From assembly GCF_013001275.1 (NCBI RefSeq), contig NZ_JABDMV010000126.1, positions 1-60,689 of the forward strand: a DNA stretch of 60,689 nucleotides. Direction: 5' to 3'. Of this stretch, positions 54,800 through 60,689 are shown one piece after another. This DNA is from Flaviramulus sp. (GTDB lineage Bacteria > Bacteroidota > Bacteroidia > Flavobacteriales > Flavobacteriaceae). Positions within the stretch are counted from its first letter, which is position 1; each line of letters starts with the position of its first letter. The notes below the pieces were generated by a model. That model saw only the letters and a list, made by a program, of their open reading frames with translations, ran no database searches and had not been told where the DNA came from. The position numbers and the translations under genes are program-made.

Positions 54800-55573
54800 A
54801 TGTATTATCAAGCTGTACAATACATAAAATTCTTATTCAAGTCCAGTAACCATCACGGTGTTCACTCGCCATTTGTTTACAATTTGGTATCTAAATGTTT
54901 TTATGACAGAAACAATTATTCTGATTATAAGGCTATTGTTAATTACAAAAAAGCACTTCTGAATAATAACAGAAAAATAAGTATTAAGGATTTGGGCGTG
55001 GGCTCACAAGTGATGAGACAGACCGAACGGACCGTTTGTAATATTGCTAATACCGCAGGTACAACAAACAAAAGAGCAAAACTATTATATAGACTTTCAA
55101 TATACTTTAAACCAAAAAATGTGCTAGAATTAGGCACTTCATTAGGTATAGCAACGCACGCTTTAGCTTTAGCAAATCCAAATGCTAATATAACAACTAT
55201 AGAAGGATGTCCAAACACTTTTGAGTTTTCAGTTAACAATTTAGATAGTTATAATTTAAAAAATATTAAGCCAATTAATGGAAATTTTAATAATGAAATT
55301 GAAAAGCTGAAATCAATACAATACGATCTCATTTTTTTCGATGGTAACCACCAAAAAAAGGCAACTTTAAATTATTTTGAAACTTTATTAAAAACAGCGA
55401 ACAACAATTCAATTTTTATTTTTGACGATATTTATTGGAGTAAAAACATGACTAAAGCTTGGGAAATAATCAAAAAACACCCAAAAGTAACAGTAACTAT
55501 AGATACGTTTTATTGGGGTTTCGTGTTTTTTAGAACTGAACAGGTAAAGCAACATTTTACTATTAGAGTTTAA
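54800..55573 (+). CDS. Class I SAM-dependent methyltransferase (O-methyltransferase-like)
   Basis: Methyltransferase of 257 residues. Motif I reads VLELGTSLGIATHALAL, followed by ITTIEGCPNTFEFSVNNL and the later YDLIFFDGNHQKKATLNYFE, typical of catechol-type O-methyltransferases. The N-terminal block with SSNHHGVHSPFVYNLVSKCFY is conserved in flavobacterial homologues, which usually occur outside glycan clusters. Start chosen at ATG 54800, four bases after the ABC-F stop; a frame from 54734 would overlap that gene by 62 bases. Substrate unknown. Confidence 0.87.
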   Translation: MYYQAVQYIKFLFKSSNHHGVHSPFVYNLVSKCFYDRNNYSDYKAIVNYKKALLNNNRKISIKDLGVGSQVMRQTERTVCNIANTAGTTNKRAKLLYRLSIYFKPKNVLELGTSLGIATHALALANPNANITTIEGCPNTFEFSVNNLDSYNLKNIKPINGNFNNEIEKLKSIQYDLIFFDGNHQKKATLNYFETLLKTANNNSIFIFDDIYWSKNMTKAWEIIKKHPKVTVTIDTFYWGFVFFRTEQVKQHFTIRV

Positions 55574-55613
55574 AAATGTTGACTTTTTCCTTTTTAACTT
55601 TTAACTTAGTAAG

Positions 55614-56186
55614 ATGAAAATCTACACCAAAACAGGAGACAAGGGCACCACGGCATTATTTGGTGGCACACGCGTACCTAAACACCACATCCGTATAGAA
55701 AGTTATGGTACTGTTGATGAGTTAAATTCGCATTTGGGTTTAATTCGAGATCAGGATATCAATCAAAATTATAAAGACGTTATAATTGACATTCAAGATA
55801 AACTCTTCATCGTTGGTGCTATTCTAGCAACCGATCCGGAAAAAGCTATTTTAAAAAGCGGCAAGGAACGATTGAATATAGAGAAAATTTCATCTGACGA
55901 TATAATTCGTTTAGAACACGAAATGGACACAATGAATGAAGCATTACCACCAATAACACATTTTGTATTACCCGGTGGCCATCAAACGGTGTCATTCTGT
56001 CACATAGCGCGTTGTGTATGCCGCAGAGCAGAACGTTTAGCATCCGCGCTTAACGAATTAGAGCCTTTTGAGGCCAACGCATTAATTTATTTAAACCGTC
56101 TTTCTGACTATCTTTTTGTGTTGGCACGAAAGTTGTCATCTGATTTACAAGCAAATGAAATTAAGTGGATTCCGAAAAAGGAATAA
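55614..56186 (+). CDS. ATP:cob(I)alamin adenosyltransferase (PduO type)
   Basis: Enzyme of 190 residues that transfers the adenosyl group of ATP to cob(I)alamin, making coenzyme B12 for mutases. The ATP-binding N-terminus MKIYTKTGDKGTTALFGG is diagnostic. The conserved VDELNSHLGLIRD, FVLPGGHQTVSFCHIARCVCRRAER and the C-terminal YLNRLSDYLFVLAR are all present, and the length is normal. It is preceded by 40 bases with a short T-rich stretch but no clear promoter. No other cobalamin gene is near. Confidence 0.94.
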   Translation: MKIYTKTGDKGTTALFGGTRVPKHHIRIESYGTVDELNSHLGLIRDQDINQNYKDVIIDIQDKLFIVGAILATDPEKAILKSGKERLNIEKISSDDIIRLEHEMDTMNEALPPITHFVLPGGHQTVSFCHIARCVCRRAERLASALNELEPFEANALIYLNRLSDYLFVLARKLSSDLQANEIKWIPKKE

Positions 56187-56243
56187 TTTTATTCTAAATA
56201 AGATTTCTCTATTAACTTTTATTTTATAATTGAAATATTTTTC

Positions 56244-56327
56244 GCGTTAGGGATTGCAGTGAAAATCCTTTTTGTGAGCTACGATCAAAAAGATTGAAAC
56301 GAAAAGCCCGACCGCTTGTGGTAACGC
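56244..56327. repeat. Cloverleaf-like inverted-repeat element, possible dispersed flavobacterial intergenic repeat
   Basis: An 84-base element closed by GCGTTA (56244-56249) with TAACGC (56322-56327). Inside are three hairpins: GGATT (56251-56255) with AATCC (56264-56268); TTTTTG (56269-56274) with CAAAAA (56286-56291); and a short one, CCG(C)TTGTGG at 56312-56321. Two 17-base segments, 56252-56268 and 56292-56308, match at 13 positions. I recall similar sequences from intergenic regions of other Flavobacteriaceae, but could not check this. It could be a REP-like DNA element or a structured RNA. Confidence 0.6.
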
Positions 56328-56444
56328 CCAAATAAATTTATTTTAATTGCTATTATTATTAACTCAGCAACAATAAAATTGCAAGAGTTTAGATTACAAA
56401 AGAATACGTTCTTATAATTAATGATTAAATAATTCATTTTTTCC

Positions 56445-56474
56445 TTGTGTGTTTAAACTAAAAATTTATTTTTG
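56445..56474 (+). promoter_or_regulatory. Promoter of the DUF2795 gene
   Basis: TTG (56445-56447), 19 bases, TATTTTTG (56467-56474), a full consensus match. The implied start is near 56480, giving a leader of about 15 bases to the ATG at 56495. Confidence 0.75.
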
Positions 56475-56494
56475 CAAAAATTAAACACAAAGAA

Positions 56495-56716
56495 ATGTAT
56501 TGGACATTAGAATTAGCATCGTATTTAAGTGATGCGCCCTGGCCAGCAACAAAAGACGAATTAATAGATTACGCTATTAGAACGGGAGCTCCTTTAGAGG
56601 TTGTTGAAAATTTACAGTCAATTGAAGATGAGGGAGACTCATATGATTCGATTGAGGAAATTTGGTCAGATTACCCCACAGATGAAGACTATCTATGGAA
56701 TGAAGATGAATATTAG
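56495..56716 (+). CDS. DUF2795 small acidic protein
   Basis: A 73-residue protein with the conserved start MYWTLELASYLSDAPWPATK, followed by a helical DELIDYAIRTGAPLEVVENL and a strongly acidic tail rich in Asp, Glu and Tyr (SDYPTDEDYLWNEDEY). This is the short DUF2795 form common in Bacteroidota; the function is not known. It has its own promoter and terminator, so it is a single-gene unit, and it lies just before secA. Confidence 0.87.
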   Translation: MYWTLELASYLSDAPWPATKDELIDYAIRTGAPLEVVENLQSIEDEGDSYDSIEEIWSDYPTDEDYLWNEDEY

Positions 56717-56735
56717 TAAAGCATAAAGAATAGTT

Positions 56736-56764
56736 AAAAAGTCTCGATTTGAGGCTTTTTTTTT
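56736..56764 (+). terminator. Rho-independent terminator of the DUF2795 gene
   Basis: Stem AAAAAGTCTC (56736-56745) with GAGGCTTTTT (56751-56760), one T-G wobble, 5-base loop, then T run to 56764. The last T bases are shared with the -33 region of the secA promoter. Confidence 0.8.
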
Positions 56765-56793
56765 GTCCTAATCTTTAAACAAATGTATCTTTG
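56763..56793 (+). promoter_or_regulatory. Promoter of secA
   Basis: TTG (56763-56765), 20 bases, TATCTTTG (56786-56793), a full consensus match. The implied start near 56800 leaves a leader of about 70 bases before the secA ATG. Confidence 0.75.
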
Positions 56794-56832
56794 GATGCAT
56801 TTGAAAACACACAATAATTAAAGTAAACACAA

Positions 56833-56847
56833 CTAGGTAATCCCTAG
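56833..56847 (+). promoter_or_regulatory. Short hairpin in the secA leader
   Basis: CTAGG (56833-56837) pairs with CCTAG (56843-56847) around a 5-base loop, in the leader 23 bases before the secA start. Too short to be a strong structure; a regulatory role is only a possibility. Confidence 0.3.
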
Positions 56848-56869
56848 ACAAAATATAAAACATACACAC

Positions 56870-59800
56870 ATGAGTTTTTTGAATTCTGTACTTAAGGTAT
56901 TTGTTGGTGATAAATCCAAACAAGATGTAAAAGCCATTTCGCCTTATGTTGATAAAATTAAAACATTTGAAAAGGCTTTAGAATCCTTATCACATGATGA
57001 ATTAAGAGCAAAAACCGCTGAGTTTAAAGCTAAAATTGCTGAAGCAAACAAAGCCATTGATGATCAAATATCTAATCTTTTAGAAGAAGCTGAAAACACC
57101 GAAGATATTGACCGACGCGAAGATATTTATCAGGATATTGATAAATTAAAAGATGATGCATATAAAATTACTGAAGATGTTTTAAACGACATTCTTCCTG
57201 AAGCTTTTGCTGTAGTAAAAGAAACTGCAAAACGTTTTGTAAACAACACTACAATTACCGTTTCGGCTAATGAGTTTGACAGAACACTGTCTGGAGATAA
57301 AGATTATGTTACTCTTGAAGACGACAAAGCTGTATGGGCAAATTCTTGGGATGCCGCTGGAAAACCTATTACTTGGGATATGGTACACTATGATGTACAA
57401 CTTATAGGTGGTGTTGCAATGCACCAAGGTAAAATTGCCGAAATGCAAACTGGAGAAGGTAAAACACTTGTAGCAACTTTACCTGTATACTTAAATGCCT
57501 TAGCCGGTAAAGGTGTGCATTTAGTTACAGTAAACGATTATTTGGCAAAACGTGATAGCGCTTGGATGGCACCAATTTTTGAGTTCCATGGCTTAAGTGT
57601 TGATTGTATAGATTACCATCAACCAAACTCTGCAGCTCGTAAAAAAGCATATAATGCTGATATTACTTACGGAACAAATAACGAATTTGGTTTTGATTAT
57701 TTACGTGATAATATGTCTCATTCACCGGATGATTTGGTGCAACGTCCACATCATTATGCAATTGTAGATGAAGTAGATTCTGTTTTGGTTGATGATGCAC
57801 GTACACCGTTAATTATTTCTGGACCGATTCCGCAAGGAGACAGACACGAGTTTACAGAGTTAAAGCCTAAGGTTGAGGATATTGTTTCTGTACAACGTAA
57901 ATATTTAACCGGAGTTTTGGCTGAAGCTAAAAAATTAATTTCATCTGGCGATACTAAAGAAGGTGGTTTTCAATTACTTCGTGCGTATCGTGGTATTCCT
58001 AAAAACAAAGCATTAATCAAGTTTTTATCTGAAGAAGGTATTAAACAACTACTTCAAAAAACTGAGAATTTTTACATGCAGGATAACAACCGAGAAATGC
58101 CAAAGGTTGATGCAGAATTATATTACGTAATTGAAGAAAAAAATAATCAAATTGAATTAACAGATAAAGGCATTGAGTATTTATCTGGAAAAGATAATCC
58201 TAACTTTTTTGTAATGCCAGAAATAGGTATTGAAATTGCAAAAATTGAGAAGAAAGGACTTTCTGCTGAAGAAGAGGCCAACTTAAAGGAAGATTTATTC
58301 AAGGAATTTGGTATAAAATCTGAGCGTATACACACACTTAATCAATTACTAAAAGCATATGCTTTGTTTGAAAAGGATACGCAATATGTGGTGATGGATA
58401 ACAAAGTGATGATTGTTGATGAGCAAACAGGTCGTATTATGGATGGTCGCCGTTATTCTGACGGATTACACCAAGCGATTGAGGCTAAGGAAAATGTGAA
58501 AATTGAAGACGCTACCCAAACATTTGCTACTGTAACACTTCAAAATTTCTTTAGAATGTATCGCAAACTATCTGGAATGACTGGTACTGCGGTTACAGAA
58601 GCAGGAGAGTTATGGGAGATTTACAAATTAGATGTGGTTGAAATCCCTACCAATCGCCCAATTGCTAGAGATGATAAAGAAGATTTAGTTTATAAAACTA
58701 AGCGTGAAAAATACAATGCCGTTATCGACGATGTTACATCATTATCAGAAGCTGGTCGCCCTGTTTTAATTGGTACAACTTCGGTTGAAATTAGTGAATT
58801 GCTTGGTAAAATGTTAAGCATTCGTAAAATACCGCATAATGTATTAAACGCAAAACAACATAAAAAAGAAGCAGAAATTGTCGATCAAGCTGGTAAAACA
58901 GGTCAAGTTACTATTGCAACCAATATGGCTGGTCGTGGTACCGATATTAAATTATCAGATGAAGTTAAAAAAGCGGGTGGTTTGGCTATTGTTGGTACGG
59001 AACGTCATGATTCACGTCGAGTAGACAGACAATTACGTGGTCGTGCTGGTCGTCAAGGAGACCCTGGAAGTTCGCAATTTTACGTATCGCTTGAAGATAA
59101 CTTGATGCGTTTATTCGGAAGCGAACGAATTGCAAAAATGATGGATAGAATGGGATTAAAAGAAGGCGAAGTAATTCAGCATTCTATGATTTCAAAATCT
59201 ATTGAGCGTGCACAGAAAAAAGTTGAGGAAAACAACTTTGGGGTTCGTAAGCGATTGTTAGAATATGATGATGTTATGAACGCTCAACGTGAAGTAGTTT
59301 ATAAACGTCGACGTCATGCTTTACATGGTGAACGTTTACGTGTCGATTTAGCAAATATGATTTTCGATACTTCGGAAGGTATTGCAGAAATGAACAAAGG
59401 CGCGAATGATTACAAGAATTTTGAGTTTGAATTGATTCGTTATTTCTCAATGAGCTCGCCTATTTCTCAAGAAGAATTTGGAAAATTCACTGCTCAAGAA
59501 ATAACTTCAAAAATTTATAAGGCAGCCTTTGATCATTACAAAGAAAAAATGGCGCGAAACGCAGATATTGCTTTTCCTGTTATTAAAAATGTTTATGAAA
59601 CACAACGAGAAAAATTTAAACGAATTGTAGTACCATTTACAGATGGTGTTAAGAGTTTAAATGTAGTAACTGATCTTGAAAAAGCATATGAATCTAAAGG
59701 AAAACAGCTAATTACCGATTTTGAAAAGAATATTACACTTGCCATAATTGACGATGCATGGAAAACCCATTTACGTAAAATGGATGAGTTAAAACAATCT

Positions 59801-60223
59801 GTTCAATTAGCCGTTCACGAGCAAAAAGATCCTTTATTGATTTATAAATTTGAAGCTTTTGAGTTATTCAAATCCATGATAGATCAAGTTAATAAAGAAG
59901 TAATTTCATTCTTGTTTAAAGGTGAATTACCGCAAGAAACACAAAATACAATTCAGGAAGCTCGGGCACGTAAGAAAGAAAAATTAAATGTGCAAAAGGA
60001 CGAGATTCCTAATTTAGATGAGCGCTCCGCACAAAATAGAGCTGCAGGAAATACGCAACGTAATCAAGAAGTAATTGAAACTATTGTTCGTGACAGACCA
60101 AAAATTGGGCGTAACGATCGTGTAACGATTAAACATGTTATTAAAGGTGAAAATAAAACTTTAAAATATAAACAAGCAGAACCATTAATTGCAAAAGGTG
60201 ATTGGGTTTTGGTTGAAGATTAA
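56870..60223 (+). CDS. secA: Preprotein translocase ATPase SecA
   Basis: Motor ATPase that drives unfolded preproteins through SecYEG. The chain has 1117 residues against about 900 in E. coli; the extra length includes segments in the first 80-140 residues and in the region about residues 330-490, a pattern usual for Bacteroidota. Seen are Walker A MQTGEGKTLVATLP, VTVNDYLAKRD, DEVDSVLVDDARTPLI, SGMTGTA, NMAGRGTDIKL and QLRGRAGRQGDPG. The C-terminus lacks the CxCxSG zinc motif used for SecB binding; it ends in a short basic/hydrophobic block (KGDWVLVED). It has its own promoter and terminator. Confidence 0.97.
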   Translation: MSFLNSVLKVFVGDKSKQDVKAISPYVDKIKTFEKALESLSHDELRAKTAEFKAKIAEANKAIDDQISNLLEEAENTEDIDRREDIYQDIDKLKDDAYKITEDVLNDILPEAFAVVKETAKRFVNNTTITVSANEFDRTLSGDKDYVTLEDDKAVWANSWDAAGKPITWDMVHYDVQLIGGVAMHQGKIAEMQTGEGKTLVATLPVYLNALAGKGVHLVTVNDYLAKRDSAWMAPIFEFHGLSVDCIDYHQPNSAARKKAYNADITYGTNNEFGFDYLRDNMSHSPDDLVQRPHHYAIVDEVDSVLVDDARTPLIISGPIPQGDRHEFTELKPKVEDIVSVQRKYLTGVLAEAKKLISSGDTKEGGFQLLRAYRGIPKNKALIKFLSEEGIKQLLQKTENFYMQDNNREMPKVDAELYYVIEEKNNQIELTDKGIEYLSGKDNPNFFVMPEIGIEIAKIEKKGLSAEEEANLKEDLFKEFGIKSERIHTLNQLLKAYALFEKDTQYVVMDNKVMIVDEQTGRIMDGRRYSDGLHQAIEAKENVKIEDATQTFATVTLQNFFRMYRKLSGMTGTAVTEAGELWEIYKLDVVEIPTNRPIARDDKEDLVYKTKREKYNAVIDDVTSLSEAGRPVLIGTTSVEISELLGKMLSIRKIPHNVLNAKQHKKEAEIVDQAGKTGQVTIATNMAGRGTDIKLSDEVKKAGGLAIVGTERHDSRRVDRQLRGRAGRQGDPGSSQFYVSLEDNLMRLFGSERIAKMMDRMGLKEGEVIQHSMISKSIERAQKKVEENNFGVRKRLLEYDDVMNAQREVVYKRRRHALHGERLRVDLANMIFDTSEGIAEMNKGANDYKNFEFELIRYFSMSSPISQEEFGKFTAQEITSKIYKAAFDHYKEKMARNADIAFPVIKNVYETQREKFKRIVVPFTDGVKSLNVVTDLEKAYESKGKQLITDFEKNITLAIIDDAWKTHLRKMDELKQSVQLAVHEQKDPLLIYKFEAFELFKSMIDQVNKEVISFLFKGELPQETQNTIQEARARKKEKLNVQKDEIPNLDERSAQNRAAGNTQRNQEVIETIVRDRPKIGRNDRVTIKHVIKGENKTLKYKQAEPLIAKGDWVLVED

Positions 60224-60274
60224 ATAAAGAGTTTTTTAGTTTCCTACAAGCACAATACAAATATTGCTAAATTT

Positions 60275-60308
60275 AAAATCCTGATACCGATGTATCAGGA
60301 TTTTTTTT
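60275..60308 (+). terminator. Rho-independent terminator of secA
   Basis: Perfect 9-bp stem ATCCTGATA (60278-60286) with TATCAGGAT (60293-60301), 6-base loop, extended by A-T pairs and followed by a run of eight T. Confidence 0.88.
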
Positions 60309-60551
60309 GGATAATTATTCTTGTATACTTCGACTTTATTACGAATTAAATGAATGCAATCTTCAAACATAATAAAACAATCAAATTAAGAATTCCTAAA
60401 AGTATAATTTCATAATGTAATTCATACTTTGGCTTGCCTTACTAATACCTTATAAATAATTCCCATATCCCCTGTTATATATCAGCTCAGTGTCATGTTG
60501 TTTTGTGTATCGAATATTTTAATTCAAAAGAATTATATCTGATTTTTAAAC

Positions 60552-60586
60552 ATAAAAAAAGGGTGAAACGAATTTCACCCCTTTTA
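60552..60586. terminator. Terminator hairpin, mainly for the minus-strand gene
   Basis: Perfect 8-bp stem GGGTGAAA (60561-60568) with TTTCACCC (60573-60580), loop CGAA. A run of A (60554-60560) on the plus strand gives the T run for a minus-strand transcript, right after the stop of the sorting-tail gene at 60606. Confidence 0.83.
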
Positions 60587-60605
60587 AAAACAACCTAATT
60601 AAACC

Positions 60606-60689
60606 CTACATTTTGATAAATTTCAAATCAAACATTTCGGCTTTATCATCAATAATTTTAATAATGTACATACCAGCTTCCAAATTATT
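60606..60689 (-). CDS. C-terminal end of a type IX secretion cargo protein (type A sorting tail), 5' truncated
   Basis: Only the last 27 codons are inside the window; the gene continues beyond the right edge. The peptide reads NNLEAGMYIIKIIDDKAEMF followed by DLKFIKM and a stop. It fits the conserved end of type A T9SS C-terminal domains: a glycine-hydrophobic-Tyr-hydrophobic strand (GMYIIKI), a short turn and a last strand with a basic residue near the end (usually KKIIKE-like; here LKFIKM). The mature protein would be secreted and attached to the cell surface. Its catalytic part is unknown. Confidence 0.7.
   Translation of the reverse strand, partial: NNLEAGMYIIKIIDDKAEMFDLKFIKM

Larger units (their letters stand above)
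56187..56494. other. 308-base gap between the cobalamin gene and the DUF2795 gene
   Basis: Holds the structured element at 56244-56327 and, near its right end, the promoter of the DUF2795 gene (56445-56474). No convincing open reading frame and no terminator with a clear T run were seen directly after the adenosyltransferase gene. Confidence 0.7.
60224..60605. other. 382-base gap after secA
   Basis: Contains the secA terminator at its left end and the terminator of the sorting-tail gene at its right end. Between them (about 60310-60550) the sequence is AT-rich with no recognisable gene, RNA or consensus promoter. Confidence 0.7.

Noticed and set aside
56276-56308. GATTGAAAC-like string resembling the end of some CRISPR repeats
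   Set aside because: It occurs once and forms part of the cloverleaf element; no regularly spaced repeats and no cas genes are present.
56244-56327. The cloverleaf-like element as a tRNA gene
   Set aside because: Arm lengths do not fit, there is no anticodon loop pattern, no GTTCRA T-loop and no CCA-end context.

Overview
The window is AT-rich, gene-dense DNA from a Bacteroidota genome, most likely a marine-type member of the Flavobacteriaceae. The evidence is the mix of genes: a DUF3276 Pur-like protein, a cyclophilin-FKBP fusion, a long SecA without a C-terminal zinc motif, a PorV-like outer-membrane protein, and a protein ending in a type IX secretion sorting tail. Several clear promoters also follow the Bacteroidota pattern TTG-N19/20-TAnnTTTG. 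No tRNA, rRNA, insertion sequence, integrase or CRISPR array was seen.

Left part (1-16.2 kb): housekeeping genes on both strands. In order they are a 5'-truncated ABC exporter, a Pur-like protein, a lysophospholipid acyltransferase with a BASS-type transporter, CsaA, a thioredoxin-like protein, a GNAT acetyltransferase, a DinB/YfiT-like protein, the double PPIase, RecQ, the run kdsD-tatC-CMD protein-lptB (Kdo supply, Tat export, LPS transport), a DUF808 protein, PssA, and a PorV-like/DUF4105 pair.

Centre (16.2-52.8 kb): one minus-strand gene cluster of 35 genes, tightly packed and often overlapping, for a surface polysaccharide. Transcription starts with the export and assembly genes (Wza-like lipoprotein, Wzc-like tyrosine autokinase, Wzm/Wzt-like ABC exporter). 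It continues through 19 putative glycosyltransferases (11 GT2-like, 5 GT4-like, one GT11, one exostosin-like, one other GT-B), six methyltransferases, a WbsX-like protein, a pyruvyltransferase, and a two-gene nonulosonate (sialic-acid-like) module. It ends with an O-antigen-polymerase-like protein, a last GT4 and the polyprenyl-phosphate sugar-1-phosphate transferase that would start the glycan. The cluster has parts of both the ABC-transporter and the Wzy routes. No Wzx flippase, no common nucleotide-sugar biosynthesis genes other than the nonulosonate pair, and no cluster-specific regulator is visible.

Right part (52.9-60.7 kb): plus-strand genes for an ABC-F ATPase, an O-methyltransferase-like protein, a cobalamin adenosyltransferase, a small DUF2795 protein and SecA, then the 3' end of a T9SS cargo gene on the minus strand. 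The 308-base gap before the DUF2795 gene holds a cloverleaf-like inverted-repeat element (56244-56327), the most unusual non-coding feature here. The EPS operon and the ABC-F gene appear to be fired from interlocked divergent promoters at about 52850-52898.
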